This document shows, piece by piece, positions 43,519-53,357 of a DNA stretch of 64,000 nucleotides. This DNA comes from Pedobacter deserti (GTDB lineage: Bacteria > Bacteroidota > Bacteroidia > Sphingobacteriales > Sphingobacteriaceae), in contig NZ_JAFMZQ010000001.1 in NCBI RefSeq assembly GCF_024436415.1, positions 1 to 64,000 of the forward strand. The letters run 5' to 3'. How positions within the stretch are numbered: position 1 is the stretch's first letter; every line of letters starts with the position of its first letter. The position numbers and the translations under genes were made by a program. The notes below the pieces were generated by a model that did not search any database, was not told the origin of the DNA, and saw nothing but the letters and a program-made list of their open reading frames with translations.

Positions 43519-45063
43519 ATGAAAACCATAAACAATATATACAGATACATTTCCCTGGTGATTGTTATCTTTAGTTGCTTCTCGATGGCAGGTTGCAGGA
43601 AATTTTTGGACACGCAGAAACAGGGTGAATATACGGAAGAGGACTATCCATATCCTGGCGGCGCGGGGCCCTATGATACCTTTGTTTTCAGTGCTTATAA
43701 TTTCCTGAGAGATTACAATGTGCATGCCGACGCATTCATCGTTGCCACCAGCATCCGCAGCGATGATGCTGATAAAGGAAGTACACCTTCGGATGGCGGA
43801 GCGGATGTTATCAACATGGACAACTTTCCTGTACTTCCAACAAGTGGCCGGGCCAATTCTTTGTGGACGGCATATTATACCTTGATTAACCGGTGCAATA
43901 CGGCCATTGATCAGATCAGGAACAACGCGGATATTGAAGCTCCCGATGCGGTGAAAGATAGATCGGAAGCGGAAGTCAGATTTATAAGAGGATATGGTTA
44001 TTTTATGCTGGTTCGCCTTTTTGGAAGGGTCCCGATTATCGAAAAAGTGCTGGATGTTTCGCAGACTAACGTGCCACAAAGCGAGTCGGCACAGGTGTAT
44101 GCTTTTATTGAGGAAGACCTTAGATTCGCCGCATCCAACCTGCCACCAAGCTGGGAACCCCGCTTCATCGGACGCATTACAAGTGGAGCGGCGAATGGAA
44201 TGCTGGCAAAAGTATACCTGACACAGCAAAAATGGAGCGCAGCAATGAGTGCCGCCAGCCTAGTCATGAATTCAGGTCAATACGACCTTAGTACACCGTA
44301 CGAGAGGATTTTCAGTGAAGCAGGTGAAAACAGCAGAGAATCCGTATTTGAAGTTCAGGCAACATCAAGTGCCACGGTACCCACTGACAACGGCGTTCAA
44401 TATGCCAACATACAGGGTGTCAGGGGAACCGGGGATTTCAATATGGGGTGGGGATGGAATACACCTAGTGAGCAGTTGGAAGCCGCGTATGAGCCAAACG
44501 ATCCGCGGAGAAATCGCACCATCCTCTACACAGTGGTGAACGGTGAACCTGGCGTTAGCTTATATGGTGAACGTTTTCCTGCGGGGTTACCCAATCCAAG
44601 ATATAACAACAAGGTTTACACCAACCCGTCCTACCGGTCGCTTTACCGAAACCGCGGCGGGTGGTGGATGAACGTGCGCATCCTCAGATATGCCGATATA
44701 GTTCTGATGTATGCTGAGGCGGCCAATGAGGTGGGAGGACAGCAAAATATCGCCAATGCGGTTGAGGCCCTCAATTCTGTCAGACGGCGGGCCCGAGGCT
44801 CTAATCCCGGAATCCTGCCCGATATTGTTACTACTGATCAAACTGTAGCTCGGGAAGCGATCCGCCATGAACGGAGAATCGAGCTGGCGATGGAGCATGA
44901 GCGTTTTTTTGATATAGTAAGATGGGGTATCGCTGAGGAAGTACTGCATGCGGCAGGAAAAACTGCATTTGATGAGGACCGCGACGGATTACTACCAATA
45001 CCTCAAACACAAATTGACTTAAGTAAAGGCGTATTAACACAAAATCCTTATTATAATAATTAG
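43519..45063 (+). CDS. SusD/RagB-type surface glycan-binding lipoprotein
   Basis: 514 residues. A lipoprotein signal peptide ends at a cysteine in FSMAGC (about residue 26). The N-terminal helical part and the SusD-like C-terminus with REAIRHERRIELAMEHERFFDIVRWG are typical of the family, which caps the SusC barrel at the cell surface and captures the ligand. Ligand residues cannot be assigned from sequence. Second gene of the glucan locus. Confidence 0.96.
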   Translation: MKTINNIYRYISLVIVIFSCFSMAGCRKFLDTQKQGEYTEEDYPYPGGAGPYDTFVFSAYNFLRDYNVHADAFIVATSIRSDDADKGSTPSDGGADVINMDNFPVLPTSGRANSLWTAYYTLINRCNTAIDQIRNNADIEAPDAVKDRSEAEVRFIRGYGYFMLVRLFGRVPIIEKVLDVSQTNVPQSESAQVYAFIEEDLRFAASNLPPSWEPRFIGRITSGAANGMLAKVYLTQQKWSAAMSAASLVMNSGQYDLSTPYERIFSEAGENSRESVFEVQATSSATVPTDNGVQYANIQGVRGTGDFNMGWGWNTPSEQLEAAYEPNDPRRNRTILYTVVNGEPGVSLYGERFPAGLPNPRYNNKVYTNPSYRSLYRNRGGWWMNVRILRYADIVLMYAEAANEVGGQQNIANAVEALNSVRRRARGSNPGILPDIVTTDQTVAREAIRHERRIELAMEHERFFDIVRWGIAEEVLHAAGKTAFDEDRDGLLPIPQTQIDLSKGVLTQNPYYNN

Positions 45064-45110
45064 ATCTGGCGTATTAATATTCTAAATTAGCAGTTCAGCA
45101 AGATTTAAAC

Positions 45111-46460
45111 GTGAGCAAATACTTAAAAACAATACCTCTGTTACCGTTACTATTTTTACTGACGGCGGCAATTGCCCAGCAAAAGCAGTCAGGTAAGATC
45201 CCCGTTTCGATAAAAATCGATAAAAACCTGACGGACGAACAACTGCTTGACTTGGTTCAGCGGCAGACGTTCAGGTACTTCTGGGATTTTGCGCATCCGG
45301 TGAGCAATATGGCGCGCGAGCGTAGCAATAAGTCGTTCAGTTACGGACATGAGGTGGTAACTACCGGCGGGACGGGCTTTGGGGTGATGGCTGTTGTTGT
45401 GGCTACCGAACGGCAATGGATTGCCCGGGATACGGCCGCGCGGTTTTTGCTGAAGATGGTAAAGTTTCTGGGCAAGGCGGATGCGTATCACGGTGTGTTT
45501 GCGCATTGGCTGGATGGGGCCACCGGAAAGACGATCCCGTTCAGCCGTAAGGATGATGGGGCGGATCTGGTGGAGAGTTCTTTCCTGTTCCAGGGCCTGC
45601 TTACGGCTCAGCGGTACTTTAATGCCAATACGCCTGCAGAAAATGAACTTCGCGGCCGTATCAATTCCTTGTGGAACGATATTGAATGGGACTGGTTTAC
45701 CCGCGAGGGCCAGGACGTTTTGTACTGGCACTGGAGTCCGAATAACGGCTGGGCGATGAATTTCCCGCTAAGGGGCTTCAATGAAGCATTGATTACCTAT
45801 GTGCTTGCGGCTTCTTCTACGCGTTATCCGGTCCCTGCTTCGGTGTATCATAACGGCTGGGCGCAGAGTAATTTCTTTAAGAATGGCCGGGAGTTTTATG
45901 GACATAAGCTGCCGCTTGGGTTTGATTACGGCGGACCGCTGTTCTTTTCTCATTACTCGTTTCTGGGATTGGATCCACGCGGGCTCAAGGACAGGTATGC
46001 CGACTATTGGGAGCAGAACAGAAACCATACACTGATAAACCGTGCGTACGTACTGGAAAATCCGAAGAAGTATAAGGGCTATGGGGCCAACAGTTGGGGA
46101 TTGACGGCCAGCGACAGCTGGCAGGGTTATGCTGCGCACTCCCCTACTGAAGATCATGGGGTGATCACGCCTACGGCGGCATTGTCTGCCTTCCCCTACA
46201 CGCCGGAGTATTCTATGCAGGCGCTGAAGCATTTCTATTTTGATCTGGGCGATAAGCTCTGGACTGAATACGGTTTTGTGGATGCGTTCAGCGAGCATCA
46301 TAACTGGTATGCAAAATCACACCTGGCTATAGACCAGGGACCGATCATTGTGATGATAGAAAATTACCGGACGGGGCTGCTGTGGAAGCTTTTCATGAGT
46401 CACCCGGACGTGCAGGGCGGATTAAGGAAACTTGGCTTTACGAGTCCGGCGCTGAAATAA
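45111..46460 (+). CDS. GH144 endo-beta-1,2-glucanase
   Basis: 449 residues, (alpha/alpha)6-barrel enzyme of the GH144 type. A signal peptide (to about 24, ending IAQ) precedes the catalytic region with RQTFRYFWDFAHPVSN, GGTGFGVMAV, WHWSPNNGW and NWYAKSHLAIDQGPI. Founding members of the family cleave beta-1,2-glucan to sophorooligosaccharides. The start codon is GTG at 45111. With the downstream GH3 enzyme it would give a complete degradation route to glucose. Confidence 0.88.
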   Translation: MSKYLKTIPLLPLLFLLTAAIAQQKQSGKIPVSIKIDKNLTDEQLLDLVQRQTFRYFWDFAHPVSNMARERSNKSFSYGHEVVTTGGTGFGVMAVVVATERQWIARDTAARFLLKMVKFLGKADAYHGVFAHWLDGATGKTIPFSRKDDGADLVESSFLFQGLLTAQRYFNANTPAENELRGRINSLWNDIEWDWFTREGQDVLYWHWSPNNGWAMNFPLRGFNEALITYVLAASSTRYPVPASVYHNGWAQSNFFKNGREFYGHKLPLGFDYGGPLFFSHYSFLGLDPRGLKDRYADYWEQNRNHTLINRAYVLENPKKYKGYGANSWGLTASDSWQGYAAHSPTEDHGVITPTAALSAFPYTPEYSMQALKHFYFDLGDKLWTEYGFVDAFSEHHNWYAKSHLAIDQGPIIVMIENYRTGLLWKLFMSHPDVQGGLRKLGFTSPALK

Positions 46461-46489
46461 TTGATATATTGGGTATCTAAATTTTGAAT

Positions 46490-47146
46490 ATGCATATGAA
46501 ACTAAAACTGGCAGCGCTGTTTGTGCTGTTTACCACCGGGCTTTTTGCCCAAAACCGACCCTTTTGGAATGAAATCCAGCAGTTCCGGAAATCAGACAGT
46601 GTGTCGATGCCCGCGCCTAACGGGATCGTGTTCGTTGGAAGTTCTTCGCTCCGGATGTGGACAGATCTGGGGTCGGTTTATAAAGATTATCAGGCCATCA
46701 ACCGGGGCTTCGGAGGTTCAACGCTTCAGCAGGCCAATATGTATATAGACGATCTTGTACTTAAATATAAACCCCGGCAGGTGGTGATTTACAGCGGTGA
46801 GAACGATATTGCAGAGGGCGCTACGGGCGAAGAGACCTATAAGAGGTTTGTGACATTTTATGAGAATCTGCGTACGGGCTTGCCTAAGGCGCATGTCCTG
46901 TATGTTTCGATGAAGCTTAGTCCTTCGCGTACTAAGTTTGCCGACGAGATGATCAAGGGAAATGAAATGATCAGGGCTTATCTGAAGAAACAGAAAAATG
47001 CTAAGTATGTGGATATTAACCCTGCGATGAAAGACAAGGCGGGCAACCTGCGGCCTGAACTTTTTAAGTCGGACATGCTTCATATGCAGCAGGCCGGATA
47101 TGATATTTGGATTAAAGAAATTACGCCTTATTTGAAAAAGAAATAA
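46490..47146 (+). CDS. Secreted SGNH/GDSL-family hydrolase
   Basis: 218 residues. A signal peptide (about 1-20, ending LFAQ) precedes an SGNH core. Block I holds the nucleophile in FVGSSSLRMW, block II is RGFGGST, block III is GENDIAEG, and block V is the DMLHMQQAGY Asp-His pair. It is a lipase/esterase-type fold, in such a locus probably removing acetyl or other ester groups from the glycan. Starts at 46490 or 46496 are both possible; the earlier frame opens with TTG. Eight bases before the GH3 gene. Confidence 0.85.
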   Translation: MHMKLKLAALFVLFTTGLFAQNRPFWNEIQQFRKSDSVSMPAPNGIVFVGSSSLRMWTDLGSVYKDYQAINRGFGGSTLQQANMYIDDLVLKYKPRQVVIYSGENDIAEGATGEETYKRFVTFYENLRTGLPKAHVLYVSMKLSPSRTKFADEMIKGNEMIRAYLKKQKNAKYVDINPAMKDKAGNLRPELFKSDMLHMQQAGYDIWIKEITPYLKKK

Positions 47147-47154
47147 TCGCAGCT

Positions 47155-49452
47155 ATGAAAAATACACGCCTGTACCTTCCGATTTTGCTTTTGGCCGGCC
47201 TGACCAGCACGGCCCAGATGAAAAAGCCATCTGCCGCTGATGCTAAGATGAACGCATTCATAAGCGGCCTGATGTCTAAAATGACTATAGATGAAAAGAT
47301 TGGTCAGCTAAACCTGCTTACTGGCGGTGAGGCTACCACAGGTTCGGTTGTGAGTACGGGGGTGGAAGAAAAGATTAGAAAAGGTCAGGTGGGCGGCATG
47401 TTCAGTATGACGACACCGGCGCGTATACGCCGGGTACAGGAAATTGCGGTAACGCAGACCCGGATGAAGATCCCGATCATTTTCGGTCAGGATGTGATCC
47501 ACGGTTATAAAACAACCTTTCCTATTCCGCTTGCACTGTCCTGCACATGGAATTTACCTATGATTCAGGAAACAGCACGCATTGCCGCAGTGGAGGCTAC
47601 GGCCGATGGCCTGAACTGGACGTTCTCACCAATGGTAGACATATCGAGAGACCCGCGCTGGGGACGCATCTCTGAAGGCTCGGGCGAAGACACCTACCTG
47701 GGTTCGCAGATCGCGAAGGCTATGGTGCGCGGATATCAGGGCGATGACCTTGCAAAGTATAATACGATGATGGCCTGCGTGAAGCATTTTGCACTATACG
47801 GAGCTGCCGAAGCGGGCCGCGATTATAATGTGACGGACATGAGTCTGGACCGGATGTATAACGAGTATCTTCCGCCGTACAGGGCAGCCATCAACGCGGG
47901 TGCGGGCAGTGTGATGACATCGTTCAACGATATCAATGGTGTGCCTGCTACGGCCAACAAATGGCTGATGACAGACGTGCTGAGAAAACAATGGGGCTTT
48001 AAAGGTTTTGTGGTAACGGATTATACGGCAGTGAATGAGTTGATTGAACACGGACTGGGTGATTTGCAAACGGTATCTGCCCTTTCATTGAAAGCCGGTG
48101 TAGAAATGGATATGGTTGGAGAAGGATTTCTGACCACCTTGAAGAAGTCGCTCAACGAAGGAAAGGTGACCAGGCAGCAGATAGACAATGCATGCAGACT
48201 GGTACTGGAGGCTAAATATAAGCTTGGGTTGTTTGATGACCCTTTCCGTTATTGTAATGAAGAGCGTGCAAAAACAGAGATATTGAAACCTGAACATCTG
48301 AGATTTGCCCGCGAGGTGGCTGCGGAATCTTTTGTATTGTTGAAAAACGATAACCAGCTGCTGCCTTTGAAAAAAAGCGGTACGATCGCTTTGATTGGCC
48401 CGCTGGCCAACACAGGTGCGAACATGCCGGGTACATGGAGTGTAAACAGTGATCTGGCCAATACCAAATCGCTGCTGCAGGGTATGCAGGATGTTTTGGG
48501 CGATCAGGTGAAGATATTGCACAGCATGGGCGCCAATCTGTTATCTGATGCGGAGTATCAGAAACGTGCGACCATGTTTGGAAGGGACATCGCAAGGGAT
48601 GAGCGCCCGGAACAGGAGATTATAAATGATGCGCTTTCAGTAGCGAAAAAAGCTGATGTGATCGTTGCCGCCCTTGGAGAGAGTTCTGAGATGAGCGGTG
48701 AATCTTCGAGCAGGACGAACCTGGATATACCCGATACGCAGAAACGCCTGCTGGAAGCTTTACTGAAGACTGGCAAACCGGTGGTGCTGGTGCTCTTTGC
48801 CGGAAGACCACTTACGCTGAGCTGGGAGCAAAAGCATGTGCCTGCCATCCTTAATGTATGGTTTGGAGGTACGGAGACGGGACATGCGGTCGCAGATGTG
48901 CTGTTTGGCGATGTCAATCCTTCGGGCAAACTGACCGCAACCTTCCCTCAGAACGTAGGACAAATACCGCTTTATTACAGCCATAAGAATACGGGCAGAC
49001 CACTGCCTGAAGGTGGCTGGTTTTCTAAGTTCAGATCGAACTATCTGGATGTGACCAATGAGCCTCTGTATCCTTTTGGCTATGGGTTAAGTTATACAAG
49101 TTTTGCGTACAGTGACCTCGTGCTGAATGGGAAATCTTTTAAACGGGGTGGCGCACTAACCGCCAGCGTAACAGTCAAGAACACCGGTGCCAGGGAAGGC
49201 AAGGAAGTGGTGCAGCTGTATCTCCGGGATATGGTGGGCAGTTCGACCCGGCCGGTTAAGGAGCTGAAAGGTTTTCAGAAGATCAGTCTGAAACCGGGCG
49301 AGTCTAAGCAAGTCAGCTTCCGTATTACCGAAGAAGATCTGAAGTTTTATAATAAAGATCTGAAGTTTGCTGCAGAGCCGGGTGCGTTTAAGGTATTCAT
49401 TGGCAGCAGTTCGAAAGACAACCTGCAGGCTGACTTCAATTTCGTGCTTTAA
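47155..49452 (+). CDS. GH3 beta-glucosidase, BglX-like
   Basis: 765 residues. A signal peptide (to about 21) precedes the GH3 N-terminal barrel. The nucleophile is Asp289 (KGFVVTDYTAV), followed by the alpha/beta sandwich domain with GESSEMSGESSSR holding the likely acid/base Glu, and a C-terminal fibronectin-type domain (from about residue 660). It removes glucose from oligosaccharide ends. GH3 members beside GH144 genes act on sophorose and longer beta-1,2-glucooligosaccharides, which is the likely activity here; other beta-linkages cannot be excluded. Confidence 0.92.
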   Translation: MKNTRLYLPILLLAGLTSTAQMKKPSAADAKMNAFISGLMSKMTIDEKIGQLNLLTGGEATTGSVVSTGVEEKIRKGQVGGMFSMTTPARIRRVQEIAVTQTRMKIPIIFGQDVIHGYKTTFPIPLALSCTWNLPMIQETARIAAVEATADGLNWTFSPMVDISRDPRWGRISEGSGEDTYLGSQIAKAMVRGYQGDDLAKYNTMMACVKHFALYGAAEAGRDYNVTDMSLDRMYNEYLPPYRAAINAGAGSVMTSFNDINGVPATANKWLMTDVLRKQWGFKGFVVTDYTAVNELIEHGLGDLQTVSALSLKAGVEMDMVGEGFLTTLKKSLNEGKVTRQQIDNACRLVLEAKYKLGLFDDPFRYCNEERAKTEILKPEHLRFAREVAAESFVLLKNDNQLLPLKKSGTIALIGPLANTGANMPGTWSVNSDLANTKSLLQGMQDVLGDQVKILHSMGANLLSDAEYQKRATMFGRDIARDERPEQEIINDALSVAKKADVIVAALGESSEMSGESSSRTNLDIPDTQKRLLEALLKTGKPVVLVLFAGRPLTLSWEQKHVPAILNVWFGGTETGHAVADVLFGDVNPSGKLTATFPQNVGQIPLYYSHKNTGRPLPEGGWFSKFRSNYLDVTNEPLYPFGYGLSYTSFAYSDLVLNGKSFKRGGALTASVTVKNTGAREGKEVVQLYLRDMVGSSTRPVKELKGFQKISLKPGESKQVSFRITEEDLKFYNKDLKFAAEPGAFKVFIGSSSKDNLQADFNFVL

Positions 49453-49482
49453 ACTGATTGCTGTTCTTTTTATATTAGTTGT

Positions 49483-50268
49483 ATGATAAGATCTAAATTA
49501 TTGACAGCGCTCGTGATAGCTTTGACTGGTTTTGCCGCGAAGGCACAGGATTTTAATAAGTACGACCGCGACAGCTTTGTGAAACGCAAAGACACCATTC
49601 AGTATCGTATTCTCTTTCCAGAGCAGTTTGATGCACAAAAGCAATATCCTATCGTGTTTTTCCTTCACGGCTCGGGAGAACGGGGCAGCGATAATCAGAA
49701 GCAGCTGACGCATGGCGGGAAACTTTTCCTGCAGGATAAAGTGAGAAAGGAATTTCCGGCGATTGTGGTATTTCCGCAATGCAGTAGTGACAGCTTTTGG
49801 GCAAACGCAGATTTCAGTACAGATGCTAAAGGCAAAAGGCAGCGTATTTTTAAGACGGGTGGCAAGCCAACAAAATCAATGCGGGCGCTGCTTGGCATGA
49901 TTGACAATTTGCTCGATAAGCCTTACGTAAACCGGGATCAAGTGTATGTAGGCGGCTTATCGATGGGCGGAATGGGCACGTATGAATTACTAAGAAGAAA
50001 GCGTAAGACTTTTGCAGCGGCTTTTGCGATATGCGGAGGCGACAATGTGGCGAATGTTCGAAAATACAATCATACACCGTTATGGATATTTCATGGGGAG
50101 AAGGATGATGTGGTACCTGTGGCTCTTTCTACTGCAATTGCGGATCAGTTGAGGGTGCTGGGTGTGGAACCGAAGATTACTTTATATCCGAACGATAATC
50201 ATAACAGCTGGGATTCCGCATTTGCAGAACCCGAGCTGTTGCCATGGTTGTTTTCAAACAAAAAATAA
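49483..50268 (+). CDS. Secreted alpha/beta hydrolase (carboxylesterase/prolyl oligopeptidase-like)
   Basis: 261 residues. A signal peptide (to about 21, ending AKAQ) precedes an alpha/beta hydrolase with the oxyanion stretch FLHGSGERG, the nucleophile elbow GLSMGG, the Asp of HGEKDDVVP and the His of NDNHNSWD. Proteins of this type are annotated as phospholipase/carboxylesterase or CE1-like, and it likely hydrolyses esters. Last gene of the glucan locus, 30 bases after GH3 and converging on yebC; no terminator is visible in the 26-base gap. Confidence 0.82.
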   Translation: MIRSKLLTALVIALTGFAAKAQDFNKYDRDSFVKRKDTIQYRILFPEQFDAQKQYPIVFFLHGSGERGSDNQKQLTHGGKLFLQDKVRKEFPAIVVFPQCSSDSFWANADFSTDAKGKRQRIFKTGGKPTKSMRALLGMIDNLLDKPYVNRDQVYVGGLSMGGMGTYELLRRKRKTFAAAFAICGGDNVANVRKYNHTPLWIFHGEKDDVVPVALSTAIADQLRVLGVEPKITLYPNDNHNSWDSAFAEPELLPWLFSNKK

Positions 50269-50294
50269 GGTGTTTTTGCCTGTTAGGCTGTTGG

Positions 50295-51023
50295 CTACTC
50301 GGCCATGTTATGGTATACGGCCTGAACGTCATCGTCCTCCTCAAGCTTGTCGATAAGCTTAAATACATCGGCTGCCTGTTCTTCGGTGACCTCGTGATGT
50401 GATAATGCGATTCGTTCCAGCTTGGCGCTTTTTACTTCTACGCCTTTTTCTTCAAGGGCCTTTTGCAGCGAGCCGAAACTTTCGAATGATCCTTGTGCTA
50501 CTGCAATGTCGTTTCCTTCTTCGTCGGCCTCTACATATAGTTCTTCCAAGCCGGCATCAATTAACTCGAATTCCAGCTCTTCCAGATCGATATTGTCTGA
50601 GGGTACGAAACGGAATACAGACTTGCGGCTGAAGACGAAATCGAGTGATCCGGTCTTACCTAGTGTTCCGTTTGTTTTATTGAAATAGCTCCGCACATTG
50701 GCTACGGTACGGTTGGTATTGTCGGTCGCAGTTTCAATAAGTATGGCAACACCGTGCGGCGCATAGCCTTCATAAACAATCTCTTCGTAGTTGGCCATGC
50801 TCTTGTCGGACGCCCTTTTGATTGCGGCATCTACCCGATCCTTGGGCATGTTTACTGCCTTAGCGTTCTGTATGGCCGTACGCAGCCGGGAGTTGGTTTC
50901 GGGGTGAGGTCCACCCTCTTTTACCGCGATAACGATGTCTTTACCTATACGCGTGAACTGCACGGCCATTTTGGCCCAGCGTTTAAATTTTCTTTCTTTT
51001 CTAAACTCAAATGCTCTTCCCAT
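50295..51023 (-). CDS. YebC/PmpR-family transcription-related protein
   Basis: 242 residues with the family's N-terminal MGRAFEFRKERKFKRW and TRIGKDIVIAVKEGG, the central RASDKSMANYEEI segment and the acidic C-terminus. YebC proteins have been described both as DNA-binding regulators and as ribosome-associated factors that help with polyproline stretches, so the role is not fixed. It follows the threonine dehydrogenase gene by six bases on the same strand. Confidence 0.93.
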   Translation of the reverse strand: MGRAFEFRKERKFKRWAKMAVQFTRIGKDIVIAVKEGGPHPETNSRLRTAIQNAKAVNMPKDRVDAAIKRASDKSMANYEEIVYEGYAPHGVAILIETATDNTNRTVANVRSYFNKTNGTLGKTGSLDFVFSRKSVFRFVPSDNIDLEELEFELIDAGLEELYVEADEEGNDIAVAQGSFESFGSLQKALEEKGVEVKSAKLERIALSHHEVTEEQAADVFKLIDKLEEDDDVQAVYHNMAE

Positions 51024-51029
51024 TGTACT

Positions 51030-51971
51030 TTATTTCTTTAAATTCTTTAACATCTCTGTGGTCATAGCCGCCAGGTCGAACTGTGGTTTCCAACCCCAGT
51101 CGGCCGCCGCATAGCTATCGTCTATAGACTTTGGCCAGCTGTTGGCAATCTGCTGACGCGGATCATTTTCGGTGTAAGTTAGCTGAAATTGCGGAATGTG
51201 TTTCCTGATTTCGGCAGCCAGCGTTTCCGGTGTGAAACTGACGCCCGTGAAATTATAGCTTGACCGGATACTGATTTTACTGGCTTCTGCATCCATCAGT
51301 TCAATGGTTCCTCTAATGGCATCGTCCATATACATCATAGGCAGTTCAGTTTCGGCATTAAGGAATGAGGCGTACCCCCCCTTTTTCAGCGCATCATGAA
51401 AAATATGGATGGCGTAATCTGTTGTACCGCCACCGGGGGCTGCTTTCCAACTGATGAGTCCGGGGTAGCGAATGCTCCGGACATCGAGGCCAAATTTCTG
51501 ATTGTAGTATTCGCACCAGCGTTCACCTGCCAGTTTACTGATCCCGTACACGGTGTTTGGATCCATAACGCAGTATTGTGGTGTGTTGTCTTTAGGTGAA
51601 GTTGGCCCGAATACAGCGATAGAACTGGGCCAGTACACTTTGGCTGTTTTGTATTCTATGGCAAGCTCAAGAATGTGAAGCAGGCCGTTCATATTTAAGT
51701 CCCATGCCAGCTTAGGGTTTTGTTCGCCGGTTGCTGAGAGCAGCGCGGCCAGCAGGTATACCTGCGTGGGTTTATACTTTTTGAAGAGGAGGTGTAAGGT
51801 GTCTCTTTCCAGTACGTTTACAAACTCAAAAGGTCCGGAATTTTTGATGTCATAATCCGGCCTCCTTATATCACAGGCAACAACATTTTGTTCTCCGTAG
51901 ATTTTACGCAATGCCATTACCAGCTCGGTTCCGATCTGTCCGTTGGAACCTAGTACGATTATTTTTTCCAT
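51030..51971 (-). CDS. SDR-type L-threonine 3-dehydrogenase
   Basis: 313 residues of the extended SDR family. The NAD motif GSNGQIGTEL starts at residue 8, Ser is in YWPSSIAVFG and the YxxxK pair in NTVYGISKLAGE. The overall pattern (RYPGLISWKAAPGGGTTDYAI) is that of the SDR-type threonine dehydrogenases, which oxidise L-threonine to 2-amino-3-ketobutyrate with NAD+, unrelated to the zinc-dependent Tdh. kbl at 22091-23278 would take the product. Co-directional with yebC downstream. Confidence 0.85.
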   Translation of the reverse strand: MEKIIVLGSNGQIGTELVMALRKIYGEQNVVACDIRRPDYDIKNSGPFEFVNVLERDTLHLLFKKYKPTQVYLLAALLSATGEQNPKLAWDLNMNGLLHILELAIEYKTAKVYWPSSIAVFGPTSPKDNTPQYCVMDPNTVYGISKLAGERWCEYYNQKFGLDVRSIRYPGLISWKAAPGGGTTDYAIHIFHDALKKGGYASFLNAETELPMMYMDDAIRGTIELMDAEASKISIRSSYNFTGVSFTPETLAAEIRKHIPQFQLTYTENDPRQQIANSWPKSIDDSYAAADWGWKPQFDLAAMTTEMLKNLKK

Positions 51972-52041
51972 TAGCTTGTCTCGATTTGGGCAAAAGTAAA
52001 TAAAATATTGGCATGCGGGTAATACGCCAATGTTGGTTGAA

Positions 52042-52072
52042 TTGATTTAGTAACAAAAACATTATATATTTA
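52042..52072 (+). promoter_or_regulatory. Candidate promoter of the oxidoreductase/isomerase cluster
   Basis: TTG (52042-52044), a 20-base spacer and TATATTTA (52065-52072) resemble the Bacteroidota consensus, with one mismatch in the last -7 base. It lies about 120 bases upstream of the first gene of the cluster, so it would give a leader of that length. Confidence 0.4.
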
Positions 52073-52193
52073 CCTTAATTGTGTATCAAAGACACTAACT
52101 AAGGTTTTTTTGCCTAATATTACCGCAAAAAAACAGATGCTTAAAAGCTTTAGCAAAAGCTCCTGACACACAAAAGTTATACTTACGACATAC

Positions 52194-53354
52194 ATGAAGA
52201 CTAGAAAAATTAGAATGGGCATGGTTGGCGGTGGTAAAGATGCGTTTATCGGCGCAGTACACCGCATTGCTGCAAACATGGACGGACAAATCGAATTCTG
52301 CTGCGGTGCGCTTAGCATCAATCCGGAGATCGCGAAAGAGTCGGGCGAAATGCTGTTCCTTCCTGAAGACAGGATTTACATGAATTTCGAAGAGATGATT
52401 GAGAAGGAGAGCAAACTGCCTGCTGATCAGAAGATCGATTTTGTGACGATCGTTACACCCAACTTTGCGCATTTTGCTCCTGCGATGATGGCTCTTGATC
52501 ATGGTTTTAATGTGGTGATTGAAAAGCCGATTGCGCTTTCGCTGGATGAAGCAAGGCAATTGCAGAATAAGGTGGAAGAAACAGGTCTTATCTTGTGCCT
52601 TACGCATACTTACTCTGGCTACCCTATGGTGAAGCAAGCCAGGCAAATGGTTAAAGAAGGGAAACTCGGCGCCATCAGGAAGGTTATGGTGGAGTACCCG
52701 CAGGGATGGCTGAGCACCCTGACCGAACGTGAAGGTAATGCGGGGGCTGCCTGGAGAACGGATCCGAAGAAAAGTGGAAAGAGCGGTTGTATGGGTGATA
52801 TTGGTACTCACGCGGCGCAGCTGGCCGAATATATTTCAGGCTTACAGATCACTAAGGTTTGTGCTGACCTGAACATTGTGGTTCCGGGTCGGGGACTTGA
52901 TGACGACGGAAACGTGCTGCTGAAGTTTAACAACGGTGCAAACGGTGTACTGATCGCCTCGCAGGTGGCGGCAGGTGAAGAAAATGCTTTGAAAATAAAA
53001 GTTTACGGTGAAAAAGGAGGCCTTGAATGGCATCAGATGGAACCAAATACGCTGATGGTGAAATGGCTCAACGAGCCTGCACAGGTGTATCGTGCCGGAC
53101 AGGCATATTTGTCGGACGCAGCAAAACATAACACACGTGTACCTGGCGGCCACCCGGAAGGTTATCTGGAAGCTTTTGCCAATATATACCGGAATTTTGC
53201 GTTAACTGTATCAGCTAAAATACATGGAACGGAGCCCACTGAAGCGATGCTCGACTTCCCAAGAGTTGAGGATGGTGTTAGAGGTATGACGTTCATTGAA
53301 ACTGTGGTGGAATCGAGCGGTTCTGATCAGAAATGGTTTGATTTTAAGGCATAA
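52194..53354 (+). CDS. Gfo/Idh/MocA-family oxidoreductase (cytoplasmic)
   Basis: 386 residues without a signal peptide. The N-terminal Rossmann motif MGMVGGGKDAFIG starts at residue 8, EKPIALSLDEA (about residues 110-120) holds the conserved Lys, and DIGTHAAQLAEYI carries the catalytic His-type residue. Such enzymes oxidise or reduce sugars, inositols or keto-sugars with NAD(P). First gene of an eight-gene cluster, three bases before a TIM-barrel isomerase-like gene, so its product and substrate probably match that enzyme. Confidence 0.9.
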   Translation: MKTRKIRMGMVGGGKDAFIGAVHRIAANMDGQIEFCCGALSINPEIAKESGEMLFLPEDRIYMNFEEMIEKESKLPADQKIDFVTIVTPNFAHFAPAMMALDHGFNVVIEKPIALSLDEARQLQNKVEETGLILCLTHTYSGYPMVKQARQMVKEGKLGAIRKVMVEYPQGWLSTLTEREGNAGAAWRTDPKKSGKSGCMGDIGTHAAQLAEYISGLQITKVCADLNIVVPGRGLDDDGNVLLKFNNGANGVLIASQVAAGEENALKIKVYGEKGGLEWHQMEPNTLMVKWLNEPAQVYRAGQAYLSDAAKHNTRVPGGHPEGYLEAFANIYRNFALTVSAKIHGTEPTEAMLDFPRVEDGVRGMTFIETVVESSGSDQKWFDFKA

Positions 53355-53357
53355 CGT

